Positions 7,008 to 15,684 are shown, counted from the first letter of the stretch. The stretch is DNA of 15,684 bases from Gardnerella vaginalis (GCF_001563665.1 NZ_KQ961877.1:1-15684); one strand, 5' to 3'. Program-made: numbers and translations. Notes: generated from the letters alone by a model not told the origin.

Positions 7008-10000
7008 AAAGAAGAGCTGCAATGCTTGATCAAAGCGCGTGAGAATCCGCGAGAGCTAAACACTGATCCAAACCATCCGCGCTTTCCAAACGCGCCTGAT
7101 GCAAAGAATAGAGCTAACAACACGCCAAACAACAAAGTGAACCATATTGCAGCTTTACCGCCACTAAATGGAAGAGCAATTGGTTTAACGTTTATACCGC
7201 CGAGTTGTATGTAACCAAGTATTGCAGATTTATCATCTTTACTAGCATCATAGCCTTCGCTCTTATTGCCAACCGAATCCTCAGTTTGAGCATACACAGC
7301 GTATATTGCAGTTTTGCCATTTTGTGCTAATAACTTCTTAAGTTCATCGGTATCAACACTTCCGTCAGCTTTAGTGATAGTCCACTCAGGATTCTGCGGA
7401 TTCCCGCCATTTAGCCTACGAACGTACACCTTAAGCTTGTTCTTAACTGTTGCGCGCGTATCGTAGTCGTCATAAGCGTCTATGAATCTCTTCTTATCTC
7501 CATCTTTAGAAACACTAGAGTCAGAATGCTCATTCTTCTCGCCTTTAAGAACAGTATTGAGAGTAAAGTCAATGTTATCCACGTCAACACCGTAAGGGTT
7601 CGTAACACTAGTTCCTTCAAGCGCGCCAGCTGCTTTAACTGTTGGCTTAACGTTGTCTGTTGCAACCAAGTACACAGGCATTACAGCTTCGTCAACACTA
7701 TCGTTCGCGTCTTGCTTTGCGTGGTCGCTTCCTTCAGATTCGCGTCCGCGAGCATCGTAAATCGTCTTATCTACCCAGCTCACACCAAGGGACATAATAA
7801 GCCTGTTATCCAAGCGATTTCGCCCGTCACTGCCCGTAGACTCAAAAATCTTATTCGTGTCAGTAAGCTTAAAGCTACGGTCGATTGCTCCAGAGCTACC
7901 CCAGCGAGGTTTGCCAGCAAAATCAGTTACTTTACGACTAGAAGCATTATCTTCAGCAGTTTCGCCGCAAACCTGCTTGCCGTCTACTTTTCTACACACG
8001 TTAATATGTGAGAATCCGCCGCCGTTGTGACCATTTTTATCTGTAATATCCTGCATATCAATAATGTTTATGAAGGACGTCTTTTCTGAGCTTTCCGACA
8101 GAGTATACATCATGTTGCCATTTATTGCGTTAAGACCGTCAGTACGAGTCGTTTCTGCAATAACTTTATCGTTACCTTTTATTTCAGCTCGTAGCGAAGG
8201 CTGGCAATCCGCAAATGGCAAAGGTGTTTTACCATCTAAGCCTTTGCACTCATCATCTGGATGCAACTTCTTATTTAGCTTAAGATTTACTACTGATTGC
8301 AAATCGTTAAAATTAACTGGAGTTTTGTCCGAAAGATTGTAAACGTAGAACAGCGACTTTTTATCCGGAGATAGAACAAGACCAGGATCATCCGGTCTAC
8401 CTTCAATCTTAGGCGCTTTAGACCTATCTTGAGTTCCATCACGATTCATAGGCACGTCTACAACGTAATCTGCAGCACCGTTTCCTAAGCCATCGTCATC
8501 CTGACCTTTGTTAGTGTTTCCACCACCGTCGCTATTGATTCCATCAACAGAGCGCAATCGCACAAATCGCGTAACTTGATTATCTCGAGGAAGTGGCACA
8601 AGCACGCGGCTTCGCCAACCACTAGTAAACACAACCAAATCTTGCTTTTCTTGAGGTATAGATCCATAGCTAGGAGTTACTTCAGGCTTTTTATAAATCT
8701 CATGATCTTGCTCATCTTTTTGCCTGTAGTCATACTCTCTAAATGTCACCATAGTCTTGCCAGCGCCTAGCTTTATGTCATCATTTGTGACGACTTCGCT
8801 ATCGTTACTAAGCCACTTTCCTATGTTGTGGTTTTCTTTAGTGAGCTCTAGTCGTATTGCTCGCTGCTCAGGATTACTAAGCAGCATTGGGTGCACTTGC
8901 ACAATACGTCTTCGCATAGAAACATCGAAGTACACGCAGTCGGAAGGCTTTGATTTCCAATCGCTTGGCTTAACATCATCCGGCCTGCACACTTCGTCTG
9001 TTCTCTCTTTTGCTATTTCCATTGGAAGAACGTCAAGCGTGTCTTCATTAGCATCGGAAGCTCTATTTTTTGAAGACGAACGCGAGCTAGAACGATTACT
9101 TGCACCAGCAGGCTCAACTAAAGCCGCACGAGTACTCTTATTCCTATTCCCGTTCCTCACATCTGAATTTTCTACGAGTTCTTCAATGCTTTTAACACCA
9201 GGCATCCACGTCCATGGTCCAATATCTCTTCGCGCACGCGCTCTAACCACGCTTCCAGGAGCTAACTTGCCTCTCTTGAAAAGAACAACAGCGTTACCGT
9301 TTTCATTTTTAATCTCAACTTCATCTGAAGAAGGCTTATTTTCACTATCATCACAATATCTCCAATTATTGTTACCAAACCAGCAAACAGAAAGCGTTTT
9401 TCCAATACTGAGCTTATCTTCAGTTACAGCATTATCAGCGCTGTTATTAGGATTGTAGTAGACTACCATTCGCTTAGAATATTGAGGCGATGTTACTTTA
9501 ACAACATTATTTCTGCGAGCGTTTGTAACAGCTTGGCCATTCCTCTTAACGTAACTGTCGTTGCCATTAAGCCAAAGATTGTCTGAATTTGCAGGCTGAT
9601 CGTTGTTTTCGCCATCATAGTAGGCAACAACGCTTGGACTTTCCATTTTCGTCCACTTAGTTTTAAAGCAGCCCACAGCAGTTTCTTCGCTTTCGTTTCC
9701 AACGGAATCCGAAGTTTTAGCAAACATCCTAAAGGTGGTTGGCTTTGCGGGATCAGGATTTTGCAAATCCGTGCTTCTGTAACGCTCAATAAATCGGCGT
9801 ATTAAATATTTATCTTCATAGCCATCGCGCACAAAACGTATTCTAGGAGTTCTACCTTTAGAATCTTTTACGCCGTCTGCTTCAATATCTATTTGCAAAT
9901 TGCCTAAAAGCGCTTTACTTGATTGACCTGTATCAACTTTTAGCCACTTACGCCAATTAATCTTTACGTCAATTTGACCAGTCGGCGTATATGCATTAAA

Positions 10001-13000
10001 GTCATCCTCCAGCTTCAAATTTTCAGGCAAAAGCAATGTACCAGTATCCGTGCGATACCAATCGTTTTTCTCTAAATCAATTAAATCGTCATCGATTGGA
10101 GTACAATCCTTTTTGCCTTGACCTGGGAGCATGCAGATGCCGTGAATATTCCAAGCTTTATTTTTTTCAGGGTAGCTTTTACCGCTAATAGTTGGCTTTT
10201 GACCATCCACAGGCACAAACCACACGTTAATTACGTTTGTTGTGGTATTTTGGTCACCATTTACGCGGAATGTAAGATCGTTCACAATCGAGCCATTGTG
10301 TACGTACAGTTGCGCATGCATGAACGGTCGCTTAGCGAAATACCTTTTTGCATGCTGTTCCTGATTTTCTCGTTCACTACCTTTCAAAGTTGGCACATCA
10401 TCATAGTCGTTTACATACCTTACTCTCCTATTTTCAAGTATGACTCCGTGCTTTATGCCGTCTTTAGTGTCAGCATCCGTGTCACCAATATCCAAGCCAT
10501 CCGCTTGACCGTTGACATTTGCTCCTCCAGGCATGAGGAAATGCTTGTGAATTGCGTATGTACTATGCTTTTCGCCTTGGTTTATTCTGTCTGTAATAGA
10601 AACTTCATTACCTGTTTCAACGTACTCCCCTTTGCCATTCTTTTTAAGCTCCATGTTGACGTTTACATCGTCTGCAAAAGAACCCTTACGACCAGACTCA
10701 GATACAGAATCGTACTTTACTAAATCGAGAACGTTCTCCCACTGGCACTTTCCAAGATTGTCAGAATAAGCTAATTTACAAGTTCCATCATTAGGAGCAT
10801 AACCGTACCAATTACCGCGATCAGGAAGATCACCATCCCAACCACCGTTGCCTCCAGGGCCATATAAAATGTCGTGCTTATTTTTAGAACCGTCAAGGTA
10901 TTTGAGAGATGGTTGCGGCTTATTTGTTGGGTCTGGAATTACAGGCGTTCCTTTAATCAAATCCAATACAGCGTTCGTATTAAGCCTTTTTTGCGTGTTA
11001 ATATCCCACTTATACACTAAATACTCGTTGCCAAAGTCTTTATCTCCGTACCACTTAAGACCAGGGTCAGAGTCTCTTCCACTAACCTTTGTGCTTTTAA
11101 GATCCCACTTGTAATCTTTTCGCATATTCACATATCGTGTAACTTCATGCGTAGCAGGATTTAGAACAGTTTCATCCTTTGCTTCCAGCTTATCTATAGT
11201 GAGATTCTTCTTAGAATGCTTCATATTGGAAGCAGTTTCAGCTGTAGGGAAATCGTCATGAGATATACGCTTAGGACTAATATCCAAGCACAACTTCCAT
11301 TGCAAATCATTCTTGTGGTTATTATCCGCCTTGCAAGAGTACTGATTCTTCGATTCACCGTATGCGTAAGTAAATGAGTTAGAAGCATCATAGCGGTTGT
11401 AAGTATCGTACTTGTCTTCGCCCTTAATACCGATTTCTTCCTTGCGATATCCGAAAATTCGCTCATTCTTATTGTCGTGACGCATCCAAGTAAGCAAAGC
11501 TCCGGTTTCAGAATCGTTTAATTCAAATGGGCTTACTTGCACTAAGCCGTTTGGCCAAGTAATATCGAGCGGAAGCGGATCGGACTCTTCGTGATCCTTG
11601 TAGTGATCCGCATAATCTCCAATAATAGGCCACAAATTATTTTGACTCTTATTTGGAGTATTTTCCGCTACAGAGTATGCGTCCACATAAATTCTGGAAC
11701 CAATTTCCGCAAAGTATTCTGGAATCTCAATATTTCCTGTTGCAGGATCAAAAGTGATTTCGCAACTGTCGCCATCTTTAGCAGTGCAGCCCTTGAAGTG
11801 CTTATCGAGATCAGATGTAATTACACGCTTTGAATATTTCTCACGCAATTGATCGTCAGATGTATGAGCCCTATCGTCATCAGCAGCCGCCCTAGAAGCA
11901 TCTGCTCCAGCAGCTAAATTCTTACCCTTATAAGTATTAACCTGCTCCCAACGATCAGTATTTCCATGCCGCTGAATAATAATGCCATAGCAGCTGCCAT
12001 CCGTAGGGCACTTTTCGTCAAAGCTCAAATCTTTGCCATGGGATTTATCCTTAGTTTCCGCAGGACCATCTTTACCGCGCGGCCAAATTCTCACCATAAT
12101 TGAACGCACACGCTTATCTTCATCCCAAGGATTCACGCGCCCAACATAATGGCCATTCCTCTTCTTATCCCACCAAACGTTTGGCAAACCGTAGCCAGGA
12201 GATACAATAATCAGCCTAATCTTCTTTATTACAGAATTTCCAACTTCATCCCAGCCGTGGAATATTAAATCGTGCACACCTCTATCTGCAACGTCAACTT
12301 GAGGCGAACCACCATTAGAGCCGTTGAATTTATCGTTAATAACCCAGCCCTCTTTGTCTGTCTCAGTATTCGGCATACCGTTATCGTGCACAAAATCGTC
12401 ATAACTTATTGTAGTAAAGTTACCGCATCCATTTTTAGCACAATCTTTGCCAGACTTACTCTTGGTTATCATTTCGAAGTCGTTGTAGAAATCCTTACCA
12501 ACATACTTCTTGATTTCTGCATTGTACTTACTCTGATCATCGTTTTTACCATTGACGCCAAGCATAATCTTCCTGTCGTCATGGCCTTTAACCCAGAACT
12601 TAATCCTGCTCTTAGTTGCAATCTTCAAACCATCAGCAGGCACAGTCATAGGCTTACCGTTATTAACGCTAACTTTTACATCCAACGTTGGCTTCTCGTA
12701 ATCAACGTACGGGAACACAACAGGTATAACAGTAGTTGAATCGTCCCAGAAAGTAATCTTTAAATATTTTACAAACACGTAATTTGGCAAAACTTCAGGA
12801 CTTTTACCATCCTGCAACTGTGCACTGTAACCATTACGCATCCACGTTCGATATAAACCACTAGCTTTATCTTTAGCCTTATTTATAAGCTTTTCAGGCA
12901 CAGGATCACCCTGCTTTGAGCCTTTAGGAGCATAGTAAATATACCAAACGTTACGCGCAGTTGATTGTTGAGGCTTAGGCCAGCATTCAGGAATATTAGA

Positions 13001-15684
13001 GTCGCGGTCAGCGCTATCTCGGTCACCGCTATCCCTATCACCGCCATCTCTATTCGCATAATTTGCAGAGCGATCGCCATTAGAAGCAGACCTATTAGAC
13101 TCATCAGTTTCATCTTTAAAATCGTCAAGAATCTTAGAATGAGCGCAACGGTTTGAAACGGTTACAATAGGAACTTTAACAGCAATCTTAGTTTCAGCAT
13201 CCTTAAGAGTGTTCGACATAAGCTTATCTCCCCACTTATCCGTCCACTCAGCTTTGTATACAGCGTTATCTTTTATTGCATCGTTTGCGCCATTATCTTT
13301 ACTTCCTTCATAGGTTCTATCAAGTGGATACGTATCTTTTACTGAACCGTACTTGAACTGGTTACCCATGAGATCGCTATTAAGCACGTCTGTGTAAAGG
13401 TTAGGATCAAAAGACTTCACCTGATCATACAAACGACCCTTATTGTTTTCGAAATTAACAAATCCCTTATTTTCACTACCAGAATTAAGCACAATCGGAT
13501 TCGGAAGAGGCTTATCGTAAGAATAATACGTAGGAGTTTTGTCGTCTTTATTCCACTCTTCAGTTTGCAAAGGCTTAAACACATCTGCTTGCGTAATAAT
13601 TCTGTACCACAAATCCTGCGTTTCGCTGATTTGATAGTAATCGTTACGATACTTCAGCTGAAGTTTATGCCTTCCAGGAGTTGAATCCTTAGTATTATGA
13701 TCGTCCACACCCGGGTAGCGGAACCACTGATTACCACGCGCATAATTGTTATTTGGAGAATAAAAATCAGGAAGTAAACGAATATCTTTAGTCTCTTGAA
13801 TACCTGGAGAACTTGCCAAAGCCCTGTTAATTAAAGGATTGCCATTCTCATCTTCAAGCAACATACTTGAAATCTCCATCTTACAATTCTCATTAACCTT
13901 ACCAGAGGAATCAAGGCATATACCGTAGCGAGAAATGTACTTACCATTATTTCCGTAAGTTGAAGGATCATCATCACCATCAAGTGGGAATTCACCATCT
14001 TTATTCAAACCAGGGCCGAATGGTCCTAAACCAGTACCCTTAAGGAAGTGAAGACGCGGGCTCTGCACATCCATAATTCTTGGCACACCATACCACTGCT
14101 CGTACAACGAAGTGTAACGATACGACTTACTAAAACGACCTGCTGCTTTCAGCGAGTAAATGCTACTCCAAGCGCCAAATGGATCAGTCTTACCATACGT
14201 TAAAGAAGGAGAAGTTGCACCAAAATAAGATCCTGCACCATAGAAGAACGAATCATTCTCATGGCCTCTAGCAGTAGTGGTAGTGAAATGAATCTTGTAA
14301 GTGTATGGAATAAAATCACCGTTTTTAAGCTTGTTGGTGAAAAGGAATATTTTAGTCTTTTTTGTGCCACGAATAGCTTTATAAAGATTGTCAATCAGCT
14401 TCACATACGCAGGGCTATAACCTCTTGAATACGCTCCTTCAAGTTTAGGAGCAAGCTGGTGGTCACCACCAGAAGGGAAAGCGTAATTCGTGCTGTGCAT
14501 GCAGTCAAGAGCATAGCCGTCGTTACATGTGCCTATGAAGTTGCCGTTCTTCTTGTAGTTTTCTTCCTGATTTCCACCTTCGCCAATTTGAGGAGTGTTA
14601 ACAATATGTGAGTGACCATTGTTGCCACGTATCTGATCATTCGACTTAATCCAAGCATCTTCTATGGTTTCACTAGGCAAAACATCGCCACCGGTAGTTT
14701 CAATGCTGCACAAACCATTAGGATTATCCCAAGAGAATGAGCAAGTTTCACGAGGAGGAACGTAAGACGGATCTTCAGGCTTTTTCTGATTCTTTAAATC
14801 TTCATTATGCTTCTTCTTTAAATAAAGAGCAGAACGTTCCCTACCCGTGTACAATACGCGCTGAATATACTGCCTTCCTCCTTCGCTACCCTTGTCTAGA
14901 ATCTGATTTTCTGGAACTGTGAAGTAATTTAGCGCATCTGCAGCACCATGCGTACGACCTCCAGCATTAAAAATAACATCCCACACAAAGCCACCGCCGG
15001 AAGCCTTAGGTGTGCGCTTTACGAACACGAAGTCTGCAACATCATCCAAAGGTGTTTTATTGGTATCAATGCCTCGTCCTGCATCATCGTAAGCAAGATT
15101 ACGAAGACGCTTAACAATATACGTACCCTTAGGGTAAGGCGTGAAGTAAGTTTCAGCATAATGATTAGATCCGGAAGGATCTTCAGGAACTGGACCATTC
15201 TTATAGTATCCACGATTACGCTCAAAAGCGCCACCTTGCCTATATCCTATACCATTAACATCCAAATCGTGTCCGTTAGTAGCGCGCAAACCAGCGCCAT
15301 CACCTTTAGTAGTGAAGCATTCACCTAAAGCGTAATCCTTATTGCAACCAGGAGTGTAAGGCGGGTAAGAATCGCGATCATCGCTGCGATTTTGCGCTGC
15401 GCGATTTTGTGATTGCGCATCTAAATTACTTAATCTAGATATGGCGTTAAAAGGATTGCTCGTATTTTTAAGATTGAAAAGATTAGAACCAAAACTATCT
15501 TTAACAAATCTATTAGCAATAGACGCTTTTGTAAAAGGATTATTTGAATTTGCGCTTAAGTTTGATGCAGCTAATTGTAAGGAACGCAACGCGTTAGATA
15601 CAGCGTTTGAACTATCGGAGGAATCGGAACTATCGGAAGAATCAGACGAACTAGACGCACTAGTTTTAGAATCGTTTGCTTTAG
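6995..15684 (-). CDS. Giant multi-cysteine surface protein, N-terminus outside window
   Basis: Partial gene: the frame stays open from the TAG at 6995-6997 to the right edge, showing about 2895 residues without a start. A TTG at 15587-15589 is only an internal Leu codon, because the frame continues upstream through a Ser-Ser-Asp stalk. In N-to-C order I see the SSD stalk, a polar region with QNRAAQNRSDDRDS, a very long body rich in Asn, Asp, Lys, Gly, Tyr and Trp, and a C-terminal LPFSGG followed by one hydrophobic helix and a basic tail. This is the layout of an exported, wall-linked Gram-positive protein. The body has DSVGN/DEVGN loops of Ig-like folds, one Rib/YPDG-like strand motif (about 12680-12780), and 32 cysteines, 28 of them in 14 close pairs. 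No enzymatic motif was recognised. Adhesin or structural surface protein is an inference; no named family is assigned. Confidence 0.88.
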   Translation of the reverse strand, partial: KANDSKTSASSSSDSSDSSDSSDSSNAVSNALRSLQLAASNLSANSNNPFTKASIANRFVKDSFGSNLFNLKNTSNPFNAISRLSNLDAQSQNRAAQNRSDDRDSYPPYTPGCNKDYALGECFTTKGDGAGLRATNGHDLDVNGIGYRQGGAFERNRGYYKNGPVPEDPSGSNHYAETYFTPYPKGTYIVKRLRNLAYDDAGRGIDTNKTPLDDVADFVFVKRTPKASGGGFVWDVIFNAGGRTHGAADALNYFTVPENQILDKGSEGGRQYIQRVLYTGRERSALYLKKKHNEDLKNQKKPEDPSYVPPRETCSFSWDNPNGLCSIETTGGDVLPSETIEDAWIKSNDQIRGNNGHSHIVNTPQIGEGGNQEENYKKNGNFIGTCNDGYALDCMHSTNYAFPSGGDHQLAPKLEGAYSRGYSPAYVKLIDNLYKAIRGTKKTKIFLFTNKLKNGDFIPYTYKIHFTTTTARGHENDSFFYGAGSYFGATSPSLTYGKTDPFGAWSSIYSLKAAGRFSKSYRYTSLYEQWYGVPRIMDVQSPRLHFLKGTGLGPFGPGLNKDGEFPLDGDDDPSTYGNNGKYISRYGICLDSSGKVNENCKMEISSMLLEDENGNPLINRALASSPGIQETKDIRLLPDFYSPNNNYARGNQWFRYPGVDDHNTKDSTPGRHKLQLKYRNDYYQISETQDLWYRIITQADVFKPLQTEEWNKDDKTPTYYSYDKPLPNPIVLNSGSENKGFVNFENNKGRLYDQVKSFDPNLYTDVLNSDLMGNQFKYGSVKDTYPLDRTYEGSKDNGANDAIKDNAVYKAEWTDKWGDKLMSNTLKDAETKIAVKVPIVTVSNRCAHSKILDDFKDETDESNRSASNGDRSANYANRDGGDRDSGDRDSADRDSNIPECWPKPQQSTARNVWYIYYAPKGSKQGDPVPEKLINKAKDKASGLYRTWMRNGYSAQLQDGKSPEVLPNYVFVKYLKITFWDDSTTVIPVVFPYVDYEKPTLDVKVSVNNGKPMTVPADGLKIATKSRIKFWVKGHDDRKIMLGVNGKNDDQSKYNAEIKKYVGKDFYNDFEMITKSKSGKDCAKNGCGNFTTISYDDFVHDNGMPNTETDKEGWVINDKFNGSNGGSPQVDVADRGVHDLIFHGWDEVGNSVIKKIRLIIVSPGYGLPNVWWDKKRNGHYVGRVNPWDEDKRVRSIMVRIWPRGKDGPAETKDKSHGKDLSFDEKCPTDGSCYGIIIQRHGNTDRWEQVNTYKGKNLAAGADASRAAADDDRAHTSDDQLREKYSKRVITSDLDKHFKGCTAKDGDSCEITFDPATGNIEIPEYFAEIGSRIYVDAYSVAENTPNKSQNNLWPIIGDYADHYKDHEESDPLPLDITWPNGLVQVSPFELNDSETGALLTWMRHDNKNERIFGYRKEEIGIKGEDKYDTYNRYDASNSFTYAYGESKNQYSCKADNNHKNDLQWKLCLDISPKRISHDDFPTAETASNMKHSKKNLTIDKLEAKDETVLNPATHEVTRYVNMRKDYKWDLKSTKVSGRDSDPGLKWYGDKDFGNEYLVYKWDINTQKRLNTNAVLDLIKGTPVIPDPTNKPQPSLKYLDGSKNKHDILYGPGGNGGWDGDLPDRGNWYGYAPNDGTCKLAYSDNLGKCQWENVLDLVKYDSVSESGRKGSFADDVNVNMELKKNGKGEYVETGNEVSITDRINQGEKHSTYAIHKHFLMPGGANVNGQADGLDIGDTDADTKDGIKHGVILENRRVRYVNDYDDVPTLKGSERENQEQHAKRYFAKRPFMHAQLYVHNGSIVNDLTFRVNGDQNTTTNVINVWFVPVDGQKPTISGKSYPEKNKAWNIHGICMLPGQGKKDCTPIDDDLIDLEKNDWYRTDTGTLLLPENLKLEDDFNAYTPTGQIDVKINWRKWLKVDTGQSSKALLGNLQIDIEADGVKDSKGRTPRIRFVRDGYEDKYLIRRFIERYRSTDLQNPDPAKPTTFRMFAKTSDSVGNESEETAVGCFKTKWTKMESPSVVAYYDGENNDQPANSDNLWLNGNDSYVKRNGQAVTNARRNNVVKVTSPQYSKRMVVYYNPNNSADNAVTEDKLSIGKTLSVCWFGNNNWRYCDDSENKPSSDEVEIKNENGNAVVLFKRGKLAPGSVVRARARRDIGPWTWMPGVKSIEELVENSDVRNGNRNKSTRAALVEPAGASNRSSSRSSSKNRASDANEDTLDVLPMEIAKERTDEVCRPDDVKPSDWKSKPSDCVYFDVSMRRRIVQVHPMLLSNPEQRAIRLELTKENHNIGKWLSNDSEVVTNDDIKLGAGKTMVTFREYDYRQKDEQDHEIYKKPEVTPSYGSIPQEKQDLVVFTSGWRSRVLVPLPRDNQVTRFVRLRSVDGINSDGGGNTNKGQDDDGLGNGAADYVVDVPMNRDGTQDRSKAPKIEGRPDDPGLVLSPDKKSLFYVYNLSDKTPVNFNDLQSVVNLKLNKKLHPDDECKGLDGKTPLPFADCQPSLRAEIKGNDKVIAETTRTDGLNAINGNMMYTLSESSEKTSFINIIDMQDITDKNGHNGGGFSHINVCRKVDGKQVCGETAEDNASSRKVTDFAGKPRWGSSGAIDRSFKLTDTNKIFESTGSDGRNRLDNRLIMSLGVSWVDKTIYDARGRESEGSDHAKQDANDSVDEAVMPVYLVATDNVKPTVKAAGALEGTSVTNPYGVDVDNIDFTLNTVLKGEKNEHSDSSVSKDGDKKRFIDAYDDYDTRATVKNKLKVYVRRLNGGNPQNPEWTITKADGSVDTDELKKLLAQNGKTAIYAVYAQTEDSVGNKSEGYDASKDDKSAILGYIQLGGINVKPIALPFSGGKAAIWFTLLFGVLLALFFASGAFGKRGWFGSVFSSRGFSRALIKHCSSSLRNY
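6998..7174 (-). other. C-terminal sorting-like signal of the giant protein
   Basis: The last 59 residues read LPFSGG (7157-7174), then KAAIWFTLLFGVLLALFFAS (one membrane helix), then a tail of about 33 residues with scattered Lys/Arg (GKRGWFG, FSRALIK) and one Cys, ending LRNY. This resembles a sortase signal with S in place of T in LPxTG. The tail after the helix is much longer than the usual few basic residues. It may be wall-linked by a sortase or simply held in the membrane. Confidence 0.6.
9045..9110 (-). other. Ser/Arg/Asn-rich low-complexity insert in the giant protein
   Basis: The translation here is GASNRSSSRSSSKNRASDAN, a hydrophilic run unlike the folded-looking flanks (with cysteine pairs and aromatic strands on either side). 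Similar runs occur in the window's other two exported proteins. Probably a flexible inter-domain linker. Confidence 0.6.
12680..12780 (-). other. Rib/YPDG-like beta-strand motif in the giant protein
   Basis: The segment VKYLKITFWDDSTTVIPV, followed by a Pro/Val-rich stretch and DYEKPTLDV, has the pattern of the closing strands of Rib/alpha-like and YPDG domains (V-x-V-x-[YF]-x-D-[GD]-[ST]-T-x-x-x-x-V). It is preceded by a region (KAKDKASGLYRTWMRNG, ~100 nt upstream) that could be the rest of the domain. Assigned by eye from one motif, so tentative. Confidence 0.35.
12998..13051 (-). repeat. 15-bp tandem repeats encoding RDSxD units
   Basis: On the minus strand, 15-bp units of the form CGNGAYAGCGSTGAY-like encode RDGGD, RDSGD, RDSAD and a terminal RDS. 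About 3.6 units are in frame inside the giant gene. Units differ at single bases, so it is an older, partly diverged array, but still a plausible site of in-frame length change. Confidence 0.85.
15608..15655 (-). repeat. Ser-Ser-Asp stalk repeat in the giant protein
   Basis: Nine-base units (GAT followed by two Ser codons) repeat four times on the minus strand, preceded by four Ser codons, encoding a run of SSD triplets. The Ser codons alternate between TCN and AGT, giving an 18-bp higher-order period. Ser-Asp repeats are typical flexible stalks of Gram-positive surface proteins. The frame continues upstream through SKTSA to the window edge. Confidence 0.85.

Noticed and set aside
7526..8011. 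Plus-strand open frame of 161 codons near the 3' end of the giant gene
   Set aside because: Antisense shadow without initiation signal or motif.
8757..9458. Plus-strand open frame of 233 codons opposite the giant gene
   Set aside because: It is Ser/Leu-rich with no domain or ribosome binding site, and lies wholly antisense to a continuous coding frame; its composition is what the reverse of that gene gives.
10118..10723. Plus-strand open frame of 201 codons opposite the giant gene
   Set aside because: Same reasons: no recognisable motif, no start signal, Cys/Phe/Ile/Val-rich mirror of the sense sequence.

Overview
The window looks like chromosome from an AT-rich member of the Bifidobacteriaceae, most probably Gardnerella. 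This rests on an actinobacterial-style gene set (DUF2530-like membrane protein, tandem-domain universal stress protein, a CHAP protein with a TRREIR-type pre-membrane motif), a phosphoglucomutase whose N-terminus resembles bifidobacterial enzymes as I remember them, AT-rich coding sequence, and a giant Ser/Asp/Asn/Lys-rich surface protein. No database comparison was possible, so the genus is an inference.

Layout. From 138 to about 3280 all genes are on the minus strand. They are a two-domain universal stress protein (138-1154), a secreted NlpC/P60 cell-wall hydrolase (1350-2096) and a membrane-anchored CHAP amidase/peptidase (2247-3278). From about 3471 to 6811 the genes are on the plus strand: a small DUF2530-like membrane protein, a diacylglycerol kinase-family lipid kinase, and, 6 bp after it, phosphoglucomutase (pgm), closed by a clear intrinsic terminator at 6832-6877. 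The rest (6995-15684, minus strand) is a single open reading frame for one giant exported surface protein. It faces pgm tail to tail, and its N-terminus lies beyond the right edge. No tRNA, rRNA, CRISPR array, transposase or integrase is seen, and no gap between genes exceeds 300 bp.

How the genes may work together. Most of the window concerns the cell envelope. There are two peptidoglycan hydrolases of different folds, a lipid kinase next to the enzyme that makes glucose-1-phosphate (which feeds UDP-glucose, glycolipid, polysaccharide and glycogen synthesis), and a very large wall-associated protein. The kinase-pgm spacing suggests co-transcription.

The most unusual object is the giant protein, with about 2895 residues visible. 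It has 14 closely spaced cysteine pairs spread over almost its whole length, plus one distant pair and two single cysteines. It also has a Ser-Ser-Asp stalk at the visible N-terminal end, a 15-bp tandem repeat encoding Arg-Asp-Ser units, Ig-like/Rib-like motifs, and a non-canonical C-terminal sorting-like signal (LPFSGG, hydrophobic segment, long tail). I could not assign it to a named family. Smaller points of interest are an 18-bp perfect tandem duplication just before the DUF2530-like gene, a G-poor CA-rich repeat tract before the lipid kinase, and nested hairpins between pgm and the giant gene.
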